This document shows positions 16,345 to 26,052 of a stretch of DNA of 42,689 bases, piece after piece. Each line of letters opens with the position of its first letter. Within the stretch, counting starts at the first letter, position 1. The DNA lies in contig JAUNGA010000012.1 in assembly GCA_030524765.1 (NCBI GenBank), positions 1 through 42,689 on the forward strand, read 5' to 3'. This DNA is from Bacteroidales bacterium (lineage in GTDB: Bacteria; Bacteroidota; Bacteroidia; Bacteroidales; Muribaculaceae). Both the position numbers and the translations under genes were made by a program. The notes beneath the pieces were generated by a model. It was not told the DNA's origin and did not search any database. It saw only the letters and a program-made list of their open reading frames with translations.

Positions 16345-17947
16345 AAAGACATCGACATACATGATGCCCCGTCTGGTGCTCGCCCTGATCACGTCAGTGG
16401 TGGCTATGGCCGTGCCTGCCGAGGCGCAGCAGCGGCCACGGCTCGTCGTGGGCATAATGATCGATGGTCTTGACCAGCAATATATCGATCTGTTGCGCGA
16501 CCGGTTTGGAGCGGGCGGGTTCAACCGCCTGATGCGCGAAGGCGTTGTGATCGCCAATGCCGACTATGGCACAAGCCTCGACGCCACGGCCGCCACCGCC
16601 CTGATCATGACCGGGGCGTCGCCGGCCACTACCTCTGTGACCGGAGCTATGAGCTATGACCGCGAGGCGATGCGCCCCGTGCAGGCTATGCTCGACCCGG
16701 ATGCGATGGGCAATTTCACCAACCGCACATTCTCGCCCAAGGCATTGTCGGTCAGCACTCTCGCCGATGAGGTGCGCATAGCCGGCGGCGGAGTGACCAG
16801 AGTGTTCTCTATCGCCCCCGACCCGGCCCAGGCGGTCATACTCGCCGGCCACAGCGCCAACAGCGCCCTGTGGCTCAACGACAAGACCGGCAATTGGGCC
16901 ACATCGACATATTATCGCGAGCCCGCCACTACCATGACGCGCCGCAACCGCACCATGCCTCTGGCTGTGCGGCTCGACACCATGCAGTGGACGCCGCTGC
17001 GTTCGACCGACGCTTATCCGGGTCTGCCCGAGCATCTGACGCATTACCCGTTCAGATATACGTTCGGCCGCGGCAACAGTGACCGTTATGCGATGTTTGC
17101 CGTGTCGCCCCTGGGCAATACCGAGGTGACCGATGTGGCAGGCGATCTGGTGTCAGACCTCAGTCTCGGATCGGCCGACGGTGTAGACATGATCAACGTG
17201 GCCTACACGCTACGTCCCTATGACTACACCAAAAATGATGACAACCGCTATGAACTCATCGACTCATACCTGCGTCTCGATCGCGACCTCGAGCGACTGA
17301 TATCGGGTGTCGAGGGCAGGGTAGGCAGCGGCCGTACGGTCTTCTTTCTGGCGGCGATGCCTCCGTCGGGGCTGTCGCGCCGCGACGACGAGCGCTGGGG
17401 CATACCGTTTGGCGAATTCTCGACCAAGAAAGCCAAATCGCTGCTCAATATGTATCTGATGGCCATATTCGGCAACGGCGAGTGGGTCAGCGGATTTTTT
17501 GACAATCAATTCTATCTCAATCATAAACTTATCAAGGAGCGCGGAGCCGATGCCCGCACTGTACGTGCCGAGGCTGCGTCATTTCTGAGCCGAATGAGCG
17601 GTGTCGACCGCGTCTATACTCTCGACGAGATACTTTCGGGCTCGACAGACAGCCATATCGACGGCCTGCGTCGCAGCCTGCATCCCGACACCGCCGGAGA
17701 TCTGTATGTGCAGGTCGATGCCGGATGGGAGACCGTCGACGACGCCGTTACGGCCGTCCCGGCCCAGCGTGTGCATTATGTCAAGCGATATGCACCGGCC
17801 ACAGCTCCGGTCTTCATACTTGCGCCCGACGTCGACGCCCGCATAATCGACACTCCCGTCGATGCCCGTGTCATCGCTCCTACTGTCGCACGTCTGCTGC
17901 GCATACGCTCGCCTAATGCTGCTGCGCTGCCGGGGCTAATTCTGTAA
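16337..17947 (+). CDS. Alkaline-phosphatase-superfamily protein, probably inactive
   Basis: A 536-aa exported protein (signal peptide about 1-30) with the fold of PafA-type alkaline phosphatases and nucleotide pyrophosphatases. D43 in IDGLD fits the first metal ligand, T84 may be the nucleophile and H480 may match the last ligand. However, the His following the nucleophile is T87, the conserved Asn after HGI is A104, the Asp-x3-His pair is L292/D296, and the TADHG pair is M341-P342. Most zinc ligands are therefore gone while the scaffold remains (IAPTVARLL near the end). I chose the ATG at 16337 because upstream codons lie inside the previous gene. Probably a binding or structural protein; its partner may be the Lnb candidate upstream. 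Confidence 0.8.
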   Translation: MLKKTSTYMMPRLVLALITSVVAMAVPAEAQQRPRLVVGIMIDGLDQQYIDLLRDRFGAGGFNRLMREGVVIANADYGTSLDATAATALIMTGASPATTSVTGAMSYDREAMRPVQAMLDPDAMGNFTNRTFSPKALSVSTLADEVRIAGGGVTRVFSIAPDPAQAVILAGHSANSALWLNDKTGNWATSTYYREPATTMTRRNRTMPLAVRLDTMQWTPLRSTDAYPGLPEHLTHYPFRYTFGRGNSDRYAMFAVSPLGNTEVTDVAGDLVSDLSLGSADGVDMINVAYTLRPYDYTKNDDNRYELIDSYLRLDRDLERLISGVEGRVGSGRTVFFLAAMPPSGLSRRDDERWGIPFGEFSTKKAKSLLNMYLMAIFGNGEWVSGFFDNQFYLNHKLIKERGADARTVRAEAASFLSRMSGVDRVYTLDEILSGSTDSHIDGLRRSLHPDTAGDLYVQVDAGWETVDDAVTAVPAQRVHYVKRYAPATAPVFILAPDVDARIIDTPVDARVIAPTVARLLRIRSPNAAALPGLIL

Positions 17948-17997
17948 TTTATCGGCATATTATATAGGTTTAACGAAAAATTGTTAATAATTTTCGT

Positions 17998-18005
17998 TAA
18001 CTTTG
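17998..18005 (+). promoter_or_regulatory. -7 promoter element of secA
   Basis: TAACTTTG matches the Bacteroidota -7 consensus. No good TTTG lies 19-20 bp upstream, but the region is A/T-rich. The leader would be about 70 nt, ending at the secA ATG at 18082. Confidence 0.5.
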
Positions 18006-18081
18006 CGCTGTGTTTTGCCCGCATGGCGCGGTGAGACCAAATTGCCCCTTTTTTTCCGAATAAATAAAACACAATATACAA

Positions 18082-21000
18082 ATGTCATTAGAATCATTTT
18101 TCACGAGCTTGTTCGGCTCGAAGGCGAGCCGAGACGAAAAGCGCTACCGCGCCTTTGTCAACTCGTCGATCAACCCTCTCGGCCCGGAACTCGAGCAGAA
18201 ATCAGACGATGAGCTGCGTCGGGTTGTGGCCGATATCCGTGCCGACATACGCGGCGCCATCAAGCCCGACGAAGACCGTATCGCCGAGCTCAAGGTAAAA
18301 ATCGAGACTCTGCCCCTTGACGAGCGTCAGCCGCTGTGGGACGAGATCGACAAACTCGAAAAAAACATCTACGATACTCTCGAGAACAAGCTCGATGAGC
18401 ATCTGCCCATGACCTTCGCCGCTCTGCGCGAGGCTGCCCGCCGTTTTGCCAACAATGAGACGGTCACCGTCACAGCCACCGAGCTCGACCGTGATCTCGC
18501 CGGACAGGGCAAGGACTTTGTGACCATCGAAGGCGACAAGGCTATATACAATAACCACTGGATGGCCGGAGGCAACGAGGTCGTCTGGGATATGGTGCAC
18601 TACGATGTGCAGATGATCGGCGGCAAAGTGCTCAACGAGGGCAAGATCGCCGAGATGGCTACCGGCGAGGGCAAGACTCTCGTGGCCACGCTGCCCGTGT
18701 TCCTGCGTTCGCTTACCGGCCGTGGCGTGCATGTCGTTACTGTCAACGATTACCTTGCCAAACGTGACTCGGAGTGGATGGGTCCGCTATACATGTTCCT
18801 TGGCTCGACCGTCGACTGCATCGACAAACATCAGCCCAATACCCCCTCGCGTCGTGCGGCCTATGCGTGCGACATCACCTACGGCACCAACAATGAGTTC
18901 GGTTTCGACTACCTGCGCGACAACATGGCCATGTCGCCCGAAGACATGGTGCAGCGCGGTCACTATTATGCCATCGTCGACGAGGTCGACTCGGTGCTTA
19001 TCGACGACGCCCGTACGCCTCTGATCATCTCGGGTCCTGTGCCCAAGGGCGACGAGCAGTATTTCAATGACTACAAGACCAACGTCGAGAAGGTGGTGAA
19101 TGCCCAGCGCCGTCTGGTCAATCAGATTCTCGTCGAGGCCAAGGACAAGATCGCAAGCCCGGACAAGGATGTGCGCAAAGAGGGTGCACTGCTGCTCTTC
19201 CGCGCCTACAAGGGTCTGCCCAAATACAGCCCGCTGATCAAGTTCCTCAGCCAGGAGAGCATGAAGACCCTTCTGCTTGAGACCGAGGCACACTATCTGC
19301 AGGATAACGCCCGCGAGATGCCGGTGGTGACTGATCCGCTCTACTTTGTAATCGACGAGAAAAACCGCAGCGTCGAGCTTACCGACAAGGGCCTCGACGA
19401 GCTGACAGGTAAAATCGAAGACCCGCAGTTCTTTGTGCTGCCCGACATCGCCTCGCAGCTCAGCGAGCTCGAACATATGCCCGACACCGAAGAGCGTCAG
19501 GCCCGCAAAGACGAGCTCATGCAGGATTATGCCGTCAAGGCCGAGCGTGTGCACACCGTCACCCAGCTGCTCAAGGCCTATACGCTTTTTGACAAAGACA
19601 TCGAGTATGTGGTCGATGACAACAAGATAAAGATTGTCGACGAGCAGACTGGCCGTATCATGGAGGGGCGCCGCTACAGCGACGGTCTGCACCAGGCCAT
19701 CGAGGCAAAAGAGGGCGTGAAGGTCGAGGCCGCCACGCAGACTTTCGCTACCATCACACTGCAGAACTACTTCCGCATGTATCACAAACTTGCCGGTATG
19801 ACCGGTACGGCTGTGACCGAGGCGGGCGAGTTCTGGGACGTCTACAAACTCGAGATTGTGTCGATCCCGACCAACAAGCCTGTCGCACGCATCGACATGA
19901 ATGACCGCGTCTACAAGACCAAGAAGGAGAAATACAAGGCTGTCATCGCCGAGATCGAGCGTCTGCACAAGATCGGCCGTCCCGTGCTGGTCGGTACCAC
20001 TTCGGTCGAGATCTCAGAGCTGCTCAGCAAGATGCTGCAGATGCGCAAGATTCCCCACAATGTGCTCAACGCCAAGCTGCACCAGCGCGAGGCCGAGATC
20101 GTGGCTCTCGCAGGTCTGCCCGGCGCCGTGACCATCGCCACCAACATGGCCGGCCGTGGTACCGACATCAAGCTGCCCAAAGACGTCAAAGAACTGCAGG
20201 ATCCCGACATCGTCAAGGGTCAGAACATCGGCGGTCTGGCAATCATCGGCACCGAGCGCCACGAGTCGCGTCGTGTCGACCGCCAGCTGCGCGGTCGTGC
20301 CGGCCGTCAGGGCGATCCGGGCTCGTCGGTATTCTTCGTGTCGTTCGAAGACCAGCTGATGCGTCTTTTCGCCACCGACCGTGTGATGAAGATGCTTGAT
20401 ACCTTCGGCCTCAAGGAGGACGAGATGATAGAGCACAAAATGGTCAACAACGCCATCGAGAAGGCCCAGAAACGCGTCGAGGAAAACAATTTCGGCATAC
20501 GTAAGCGCCTCGTCGAGTATGACGACGTAATGAACAAACAGCGCAACTACATCTATACCCGTCGTCAGCATGCACTCAAGGGCGAGCGCATAGGCATCGA
20601 TATAGCCAACATGATATATGATACCGTCGAGGCTCTGGTGGCACAGTATGACAGCTCGGCCGACTATGCGTCGCTGGCGCTCGATCTCTACCGCATCTTC
20701 ACCATCGAGCCGCCGTTCACCGAGCACGAGTACGACCGCATGTCGCAGACCGAGCGTGTCGATGCCCTGCATGAGGCCGCCCTCAAGGCTCTTGACCGCA
20801 AAAACGAGCGTATCTGCGAGGTGGCAATGCCCGTTATACGCAATCTGCTTGCCAACAACGAATATCGTGGCAAGATCATCGTGCCCATCTCAGATGGTAA
20901 ACGCGTATTCAACCTGCGCGTCGACCTTGAGGAGGCCGATGCCAGCGACGGCCGCTCGATAATCAAAGAGTGGCAGAAGGCCCTCTCGCTCGTGACGATC

Positions 21001-21489
21001 GACGAACTGTGGATGATGCATCTGCGCGAACTCGACCAGCTGCGTCAGTCGGTGCAGAATGCCAGCTACGAGCAGAAAGATCCGCTGGTAATATATAAGG
21101 TAGAGGCTTTCCATCTCTTCCAGGATATGCTGAGCCGTCTCAACAACAAGATGGCGGCTACGCTCATGCGCGGTCACATACCTGTGCGTGAGGCCGCACC
21201 GGCACCGACCGATGTGCCCGAGCAGACGGGCACCGAGGAGGCTCCCAAACCCAAGGCCGTAGCTCCGGAGATGAAGCAGGCCGAGCCCGAGATGCCCCGT
21301 CGCTATGATTACAAGACATCAAAGGCTACTCTGCCCGGCGAGGAGGAGCAGCGCAAGGCGGCCTCGATGCCTCAGGGCGAGGCTCCGCGTCCCATGCCGA
21401 TGCGTGCCCAGCCCAAAGTCGGCCGCAACGATCCATGTCCATGCGGTTCGGGCAAAAAATATAAGAATTGCCACGGCAAAGGTCTCTGA
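18082..21489 (+). CDS. secA: Preprotein translocase ATPase SecA
   Basis: Motor ATPase that pushes unfolded proteins through SecYEG. 1135 aa, the long form usual in Bacteroidota (E. coli SecA is 901). Walker A is in [13 protein letters not shown] (near 195), the DEAD-like box is [17 protein letters not shown], and [11 protein letters not shown] and [16 protein letters not shown] are helicase motifs of the second nucleotide-binding domain. Extra sequence relative to E. coli lies within the first third (about 330-400). The C-terminus has a Pro/Ala/Glu-rich linker and a zinc-binding end [13 protein letters not shown] that contacts SecB and ribosomes. It has its own promoter and is followed by a hairpin. 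Confidence 0.98.
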   Translation: MSLESFFTSLFGSKASRDEKRYRAFVNSSINPLGPELEQKSDDELRRVVADIRADIRGAIKPDEDRIAELKVKIETLPLDERQPLWDEIDKLEKNIYDTLENKLDEHLPMTFAALREAARRFANNETVTVTATELDRDLAGQGKDFVTIEGDKAIYNNHWMAGGNEVVWDMVHYDVQMIGGKVLNEGKIAEMATGEGKTLVATLPVFLRSLTGRGVHVVTVNDYLAKRDSEWMGPLYMFLGSTVDCIDKHQPNTPSRRAAYACDITYGTNNEFGFDYLRDNMAMSPEDMVQRGHYYAIVDEVDSVLIDDARTPLIISGPVPKGDEQYFNDYKTNVEKVVNAQRRLVNQILVEAKDKIASPDKDVRKEGALLLFRAYKGLPKYSPLIKFLSQESMKTLLLETEAHYLQDNAREMPVVTDPLYFVIDEKNRSVELTDKGLDELTGKIEDPQFFVLPDIASQLSELEHMPDTEERQARKDELMQDYAVKAERVHTVTQLLKAYTLFDKDIEYVVDDNKIKIVDEQTGRIMEGRRYSDGLHQAIEAKEGVKVEAATQTFATITLQNYFRMYHKLAGMTGTAVTEAGEFWDVYKLEIVSIPTNKPVARIDMNDRVYKTKKEKYKAVIAEIERLHKIGRPVLVGTTSVEISELLSKMLQMRKIPHNVLNAKLHQREAEIVALAGLPGAVTIATNMAGRGTDIKLPKDVKELQDPDIVKGQNIGGLAIIGTERHESRRVDRQLRGRAGRQGDPGSSVFFVSFEDQLMRLFATDRVMKMLDTFGLKEDEMIEHKMVNNAIEKAQKRVEENNFGIRKRLVEYDDVMNKQRNYIYTRRQHALKGERIGIDIANMIYDTVEALVAQYDSSADYASLALDLYRIFTIEPPFTEHEYDRMSQTERVDALHEAALKALDRKNERICEVAMPVIRNLLANNEYRGKIIVPISDGKRVFNLRVDLEEADASDGRSIIKEWQKALSLVTIDELWMMHLRELDQLRQSVQNASYEQKDPLVIYKVEAFHLFQDMLSRLNNKMAATLMRGHIPVREAAPAPTDVPEQTGTEEAPKPKAVAPEMKQAEPEMPRRYDYKTSKATLPGEEEQRKAASMPQGEAPRPMPMRAQPKVGRNDPCPCGSGKKYKNCHGKGL

Positions 21490-21511
21490 TATCGTGCCGT
21501 GTGAATGATAT

Positions 21512-21542
21512 GACGGCCTCCGGCTCACTGCCGGGGGCCGTC
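21512..21542 (+). terminator. Strong hairpin downstream of secA
   Basis: A 13-bp stem (21512-21524 with 21530-21542, one G-U pair) closes a 5-nt loop. There is no T-run after it, so it may act as an mRNA 3'-end stabiliser or a factor-dependent stop rather than a classic terminator. Confidence 0.55.
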
Positions 21543-21602
21543 GTCGCATAACAATAAGGGGCGATGCCGTGTTATAATAAATAAACGACAAAACTCACGA
21601 TT

Positions 21603-21947
21603 ATGACATCCAGACAATTTATTGATTCGGCGCTCGTCGCAGTAGGGCAATATCTCTCGAATCCCTCGGTATTTGACGAGAACACACAGCTGACAGTCAA
21701 TCCTGTGACATCCTTTATCGGCCTGATAAACGGAAGCGACTATCTGGCCGGAATCGCCCGGACTCAGGAAAACGGCGAGATAGCGGCCGCGGCCGACCGT
21801 CCCGACACCGAGGAAGCCGCCGACTATCAGGAACAGCAGGACCGCGACTACTATCCCGTCAGGTCGTTCGTCAAACAGACGCCCGACGGACGCATCGTCG
21901 CCGACATCGACGCCATCAGAGCGGCCGCCTCAAAGTATGGCGACTGA
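21603..21947 (+). CDS. Small protein of unknown function
   Basis: A 114-aa protein that I do not recognise. It has no signal peptide, membrane segment or cysteine. The first half is mildly hydrophobic and helical (FIDSALVAVGQYL, then a TSFIGLINGSDYLAGIAR stretch). The middle (about 58-85) is very acidic and likely disordered, and the end is charged and helical. It lies alone between the secA hairpin and its own terminator at 21978-22020, so it is probably transcribed by itself. Codon use fits the neighbours. I see no clear TAnnTTTG promoter; an A/T-rich TTATAATAAA stretch precedes it. Confidence 0.7.
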   Translation: MTSRQFIDSALVAVGQYLSNPSVFDENTQLTVNPVTSFIGLINGSDYLAGIARTQENGEIAAAADRPDTEEAADYQEQQDRDYYPVRSFVKQTPDGRIVADIDAIRAAASKYGD

Positions 21948-21977
21948 TACAAGGCACTGACGACACAAAGTGATAAG

Positions 21978-22020
21978 GAGACTGTCAGGATAGGTTATTC
22001 TGTAGTCTCTTTTGTTTTTT
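21978..22020 (+). terminator. Rho-independent terminator
   Basis: GAGACT (21978-21983) pairs with AGTCTC (22004-22009). An inner CAG/CTG (21986-21988, 22000-22002) extends the stem. The run TTTTGTTTTTT follows. Its last bases also form the -33 element of the next promoter. Confidence 0.8.
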
Positions 22021-22049
22021 GCACGTCTGCGCAAATTTTCGTAAATTTG
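22018..22049 (+). promoter_or_regulatory. Promoter of the exonuclease operon
   Basis: TTTG at 22018-22021, a 20-bp spacer, then TAAATTTG at 22042-22049. The ATG at 22059 is 9 nt after the box, so the leader is at most a few nucleotides. Confidence 0.7.
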
Positions 22050-22058
22050 CAGCGAATT

Positions 22059-22721
22059 ATGAATCCTCATACGCAAGTCATAGCGATATCGAAAGAGGCG
22101 CTGGCAGAGATGCCGGTTGTTGCCTTTGATGGCGGAATAACTGTCGTCGACACTCCCGAAATGTCGCGGGTGGCACTGCGCGAGTTATCCCGGGCACGGG
22201 TGGTCGGCTTTGATACCGAGACCCGTCCGTCGTTTCATAAGGGCCGGCTGCATAAGGTGGCACTCATGCAGCTGTCGACTGATGAGCATTGCTTTTTGTT
22301 CAGACTCAACAAACTCGGCATATCAGAGGGTATGAGGCGGTTTCTCGAAGATCCCGAAATCATAAAGATCGGCCTGTCTGTGCACGATGATTTCTCGGTG
22401 ATGCGACGTCTCAACGAGGATCTCGATCCGCAGGGATTCGTAGATCTGCAGGACTACGTCAAATATTTCCACATACACGACATATCGCTGCAAAAAATAT
22501 ATGCGATCGTGTTCGGCGGACGCATTTCCAAGAATCAGCGCCTGACCAATTGGGAGGCCGATACTCTCACTCCCCAGCAGCAGATCTACGCGGCTACCGA
22601 TGCCTGGGCGTGTCTTGAGATATACCGACAGTTGCGCTCGGGTCAGTTTGTGCCCGACGATTCGCCATATGTGGTCGACCGGGCTTCGCTCAATCCTCAA
22701 CCTGTCAGTCAGAAATCATGA
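22059..22721 (+). CDS. 3'-5' exonuclease, DEDDy type (RNase D-like)
   Basis: Single-domain 3'-5' exonuclease of the DEDDy class, acting on RNA or DNA ends. 220 aa. Catalytic residues: D52 and E54 in VGFDTETRPS, D110/D111 in SVHDDFSVM, and YAATDAW (the Tyr-x3-Asp motif near residues 180-185). It lacks the HRDC domains of full RNase D. The ATG at 22059 follows the promoter directly; the apparent upstream extension begins inside the -7 box and can be excluded. Its TGA overlaps the next ATG (ATGA). The substrate is unknown; many Bacteroidales carry this short form. Confidence 0.9.
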   Translation: MNPHTQVIAISKEALAEMPVVAFDGGITVVDTPEMSRVALRELSRARVVGFDTETRPSFHKGRLHKVALMQLSTDEHCFLFRLNKLGISEGMRRFLEDPEIIKIGLSVHDDFSVMRRLNEDLDPQGFVDLQDYVKYFHIHDISLQKIYAIVFGGRISKNQRLTNWEADTLTPQQQIYAATDAWACLEIYRQLRSGQFVPDDSPYVVDRASLNPQPVSQKS

Positions 22722-22975
22722 AACTATCACGGGCGACAATCATTCCGGCAGTATTGCTGATCTATCTCGCAGTCATGGCTGTCATAGGTTATGACAACTA
22801 TGTGAAGGGCGGTATGACGCCGACAGAATATTACGGCATCATTGCCTTGACGCTGGTGATCATCGTGTTGCTGCATTTCTCGCTCAAACGTCGCGACCGG
22901 CTGCGCCGCGAGCGTCTCGCCGATCTCGAGCGAAAAGAAAAAGAATCTAACGACAACAAAGATATAACAAAATAA
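22718..22975 (+). CDS. Small two-helix membrane protein
   Basis: An 85-aa protein with two predicted membrane helices (about 7-24 and 39-56) and a highly charged Arg/Lys/Glu C-terminal tail (about 58-85), probably cytoplasmic. I do not recognise a named family. It overlaps the exonuclease stop by 4 bp and ends 2 bp before the gpmI ATG, so it is translated with both. The basic tail could bind RNA or the membrane surface, but this is speculation. Confidence 0.8.
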   Translation: MKLSRATIIPAVLLIYLAVMAVIGYDNYVKGGMTPTEYYGIIALTLVIIVLLHFSLKRRDRLRRERLADLERKEKESNDNKDITK

Positions 22976-22977
22976 TC

Positions 22978-24495
22978 ATGGCCAAGAAAGCTCTTCTTAT
23001 CATCCTCGACGGATGGGGCATCGGCAATCATACACACAGCGATGCCATCTACTCTACTCCGACTCCCTATTGGGACTATCTGCTCAAAACATATCCTCAC
23101 TCGCAGCTGCTTGCCGGCGGCGAGAGTGTGGGTCTGCCCGACGGACAGATGGGCAACTCTGAGGTAGGTCACCTCAATATAGGTGCAGGACGCGTGGTCT
23201 ATCAGGATCTGGTCAAGATCAACAAGGCTATCGCCACCGGCTCGATCCTCGAAAACGCCCAGATCAAGGCAGCGTATGAATATGCGGCCAAATCGGGCAA
23301 GGCTCTGCATCTGATGGGCCTGACCTCTAACGGTGGCGTGCATTCGTCGCTCGACCATGTCTTTGCACTGTGTGATATCGCCAAGCACTATGGTCTCGAG
23401 AAGGTGTATCTGCACTGCTTCATGGACGGCCGCGACACCGATCCCCGCAGCGGCAAGGGCTTTATCGAGCAACTGCAGGCCCATTGCGACAAATCGGCCG
23501 GCAAAATCGCCTCGATCGTAGGACGCTACTATGCAATGGACCGCGACAAGCGCTGGGACCGCGTCAAGGTGGCATATGATCTGCTCGTTGACGGCAAGGG
23601 CGAGCAGGCAACCGACATGGTGGCCGCGATGCAGCAGAGCTATGACAACGATGTGACCGACGAGTTTATCAAGCCTATCAACAACTCGACAGTAGACGGC
23701 ACAATCAAAGAGGGCGACGCAGTCATCTTCTTCAACTATCGCAACGACCGAGCCAAAGAGCTCACAGTGGTGCTCACCCAGCATGATATGCCCGACGAAG
23801 GCATGCACACCATCCCCGGCCTGCAATATTATTGCATGACGCCGTATGACTCATCGTTCAAGGGCGTCCACATCCTCTTCGACAAAGAAGACGTCAGCAA
23901 CACTCTTGCCGAGTACCTCTCGAAACTGGGTAAAAAACAGCTTCATATCGCCGAGACCGAGAAGTATGCCCATGTGACATTCTTCTTCAACGGCGGCCGC
24001 GAGGCTGCGTTCGACGGCGAAGACCGCACGCTGGTGCCCTCGCCCAAGGTGGCCACATATGATCTGCAGCCCGAGATGAGTGCCTATGAGGTAAAAGACA
24101 AGCTCGTCGATGCCATCAAGTCAGATAAATATGATTTTATCGTAGTCAATTTCGCCAATGGTGACATGGTGGGACACACCGGTATCTATCCTGCCATCCA
24201 GAAGGCTGTCGAGACAATCGACAACTGCCTGCGCGACACGGTAGAGGCCGCCAAGTCGACCGGCGACTATGAGGTGATCATCATCGCTGACCACGGCAAC
24301 GCCGACAATGCCGAGAACGCTGACGGGACACCCAATACCGCCCACTCGCTCAATCCCGTCCCCTTTGTATATGTAACCGACCGTGAGGGCGCTAAGACCG
24401 AGAACGGTATTCTGGCCGATGTCGCACCGTCGATTCTCCACATCCTCGACGTGCCTCAGCCGGCCGAAATGACAGGCAACGATCTGATCAAATAA
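22978..24495 (+). CDS. gpmI: 2,3-bisphosphoglycerate-independent phosphoglycerate mutase
   Basis: Interconverts 3- and 2-phosphoglycerate in glycolysis, using two Mn ions. 505 aa, typical length. The N-terminus has ILDGWGIG with the first metal Asp. S61 in [14 protein letters not shown] is the phospho-serine nucleophile. The phosphotransferase insert carries [13 protein letters not shown], and the metal-binding C-terminal part shows [23 protein letters not shown] and ADHGNADNA. It is third in an operon after the exonuclease and the small membrane protein, and is followed by a terminator. Codons look optimised for high expression. Confidence 0.98.
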   Translation: MAKKALLIILDGWGIGNHTHSDAIYSTPTPYWDYLLKTYPHSQLLAGGESVGLPDGQMGNSEVGHLNIGAGRVVYQDLVKINKAIATGSILENAQIKAAYEYAAKSGKALHLMGLTSNGGVHSSLDHVFALCDIAKHYGLEKVYLHCFMDGRDTDPRSGKGFIEQLQAHCDKSAGKIASIVGRYYAMDRDKRWDRVKVAYDLLVDGKGEQATDMVAAMQQSYDNDVTDEFIKPINNSTVDGTIKEGDAVIFFNYRNDRAKELTVVLTQHDMPDEGMHTIPGLQYYCMTPYDSSFKGVHILFDKEDVSNTLAEYLSKLGKKQLHIAETEKYAHVTFFFNGGREAAFDGEDRTLVPSPKVATYDLQPEMSAYEVKDKLVDAIKSDKYDFIVVNFANGDMVGHTGIYPAIQKAVETIDNCLRDTVEAAKSTGDYEVIIIADHGNADNAENADGTPNTAHSLNPVPFVYVTDREGAKTENGILADVAPSILHILDVPQPAEMTGNDLIK

Positions 24496-24523
24496 ATCTC
24501 GTCCCGATCAAATGATATCAACG

Positions 24524-24569
24524 GCAGGTGTGACGACTCGCATTTTGCGGTCTGCACGCCTGCTTTTTT
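24524..24569 (+). terminator. Terminator after gpmI
   Basis: GCAGG (24524-24528) pairs with CCTGC (24559-24563), with further GTG/CAC and CGC/GCG pairing inside. TTTTTT follows at 24564-24569. Confidence 0.7.
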
Positions 24570-24578
24570 GTTGTGCCG

Positions 24579-24610
24579 TTTGATTTTGTGTATGAAAAGT
24601 TGTATATTTG
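24579..24610 (+). promoter_or_regulatory. Promoter of the nfeD-SPFH operon
   Basis: TTTG at 24579-24582, a 20-bp spacer, then TATATTTG at 24603-24610. A second TATATTTG at 24618-24625 lies only 7 nt before the ATG at 24633 but lacks a well-placed -33 box. The gene's leader is therefore very short. Confidence 0.6.
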
Positions 24611-24632
24611 GGAATCTTATATTTGTAGTCTT

Positions 24633-25061
24633 ATGATCTGGTTGATATTCGCAGCACTCTTGATATGTGTCGAGGTGCTCACTCAAATGATGGCCACGCT
24701 GTGTCTCGCCATCGGTTGTCTGGCGGCATCGGTCACCCTGTGGGCCGGCGGTGATCTGCTGTGGCAGATTGTCGTGCTGGCGACGGTGTCGCTGCTGGCT
24801 TATATCGCGCTGATGCCGTTGTTCGTGCGTCGGCATGACAAATGCATCACGCACGCCGACCGTACAGGAATGGACGCTCTGCTCGGACGTCGCGCGATCG
24901 TGACCCATCAGATCAAGCCCGGCGAACAGGGCCGTGCCCGTATCGACGGTGACAACTGGCTTGTGGTCGCTCCGGGATGTGACTCTCTGATCAAGGCCGG
25001 TGATGAGGTGGTAGTGACAGGTTATGATTCAATTATTCTCACTGTAGAAATTCCCAAATAA
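24633..25061 (+). CDS. NfeD-like membrane protein
   Basis: A short NfeD-family protein (142 aa, no protease domain). Membrane helices fill about 1-65. The C-terminal OB-fold domain (about 80-142) has the typical LLGRRAIVTHQIKPGEQGR start and the later AGDEVVVTGYDSIILTV strands. NfeD proteins work with SPFH/stomatin proteins in membrane microdomains and quality control, and here the SPFH gene follows after 8 bp. I chose the ATG at 24633; a longer open frame starting at 24573 would include both promoter boxes. Confidence 0.9.
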   Translation: MIWLIFAALLICVEVLTQMMATLCLAIGCLAASVTLWAGGDLLWQIVVLATVSLLAYIALMPLFVRRHDKCITHADRTGMDALLGRRAIVTHQIKPGEQGRARIDGDNWLVVAPGCDSLIKAGDEVVVTGYDSIILTVEIPK

Positions 25062-25069
25062 TAAACAAT

Positions 25070-26050
25070 ATGTCAACTCTTATCCTTGCAGCAGTCGTCA
25101 TACTGCTCGTGATCGTAATTATCTCGGCCGGCGTAAAGGTAGTGCCGCAGTCAGAGACTCGTGTGATAGAGCGGCTCGGACGCTTTCATAGCGTATTATC
25201 CCCGGGCCTCAATTTCATCATTCCGTTTGTCGACAAGCCCAAGACAATATATACCCGCCGCGTCGAGACCGGTGTGGGCGGCCGTCACTTTGTGCGCAAT
25301 ACCGCTACCCCGGTGATCGATCTGCGTGAGCAGGTGTATGACTTCCCGTCGCAGCAGGTGATCACCCGCGACAACGTCACTACCGAGATCAATGCTCTGC
25401 TGTATTTCCAGATCACAGATCCCAAGAAGGCTGTTTATGAAATCGACAATCTGCCCAATGCGATCGAAAAACTCACACAGACCTCGCTGCGTAATGTAAT
25501 CGGTGAGCTTGAACTTGACGAGACGCTCACCAGCCGCGATACCATCAACTCTAAGCTGCAGGTGATCCTCGATGAAGCCACCAATAAATGGGGTGTCAAA
25601 GTCAACCGCGTGGAACTGCAGGACATCACTCCCCCCGAAACGGTGCGTGTGGCTATGGAAAAACAGATGCAGGCCGAGCGCAACCGACGTGCGGAGATTC
25701 TCAATGCCGAGGGCGAGAAACAATCGCTGATATTGCGTTCGGAGGGCGAAAAAGCCTCAAAAATCAACCAAGCCGAGGCGACCAAGCAGGCCGAGATACT
25801 GCGTGCCGAGGGTGAGGCCCAGGCCATAATACTCAATGCGCAGGCCGAAGCCGATGCCATCCTGCGGGTGGCGCAGGCTGTGAGCGCTGGCAAGACAGAT
25901 CCTGCCACATATATGCTGGCCATGAAATATATCGACACTCTGCGTGAGATGACCACGGGCAAGGACAACAAGACTGTCTACATACCTTATGAGGCATCAT
26001 CGGTCCTGTCGTCGATCGGCTCGATACAATCACTTTTCGAGAAGAAATAA
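25070..26050 (+). CDS. SPFH/Band 7 (stomatin/paraslipin-like) protein
   Basis: Membrane-anchored scaffold protein of 326 aa. An N-terminal hydrophobic anchor (about 2-22) is followed by the Band 7 domain (about 23-190, with VVPQSETRVIERLGRF and PGLNFIIPFVD as clear signatures). Next comes an Ala/Glu-rich coiled coil of the flotillin type (about 195-270: QAERNRRAEILNAEGEKQ and similar repeats) and a short conserved tail. The NfeD partner directly upstream supports a stomatin-like role. HflK/HflC are alternatives, but their usual pairing is missing. Its stop is 2 bp from the stop of the convergent glycosyltransferase gene. Confidence 0.93.
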   Translation: MSTLILAAVVILLVIVIISAGVKVVPQSETRVIERLGRFHSVLSPGLNFIIPFVDKPKTIYTRRVETGVGGRHFVRNTATPVIDLREQVYDFPSQQVITRDNVTTEINALLYFQITDPKKAVYEIDNLPNAIEKLTQTSLRNVIGELELDETLTSRDTINSKLQVILDEATNKWGVKVNRVELQDITPPETVRVAMEKQMQAERNRRAEILNAEGEKQSLILRSEGEKASKINQAEATKQAEILRAEGEAQAIILNAQAEADAILRVAQAVSAGKTDPATYMLAMKYIDTLREMTTGKDNKTVYIPYEASSVLSSIGSIQSLFEKK

Positions 26051-26052
26051 GT

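Noticed and set aside
18787-19968. 393-codon open frame antisense to secA
   Set aside because: A mirror frame caused by the G/C-rich codon pattern of secA; no domain or start signal of its own.
21512-21542. secA hairpin as a mobile repeat unit
   Set aside because: I see no second copy in the window; it is best read as a 3'-end structure.
22831-23826. 331-codon open frame antisense to gpmI
   Set aside because: Overlaps a well-supported glycolytic gene entirely and shows no independent features.
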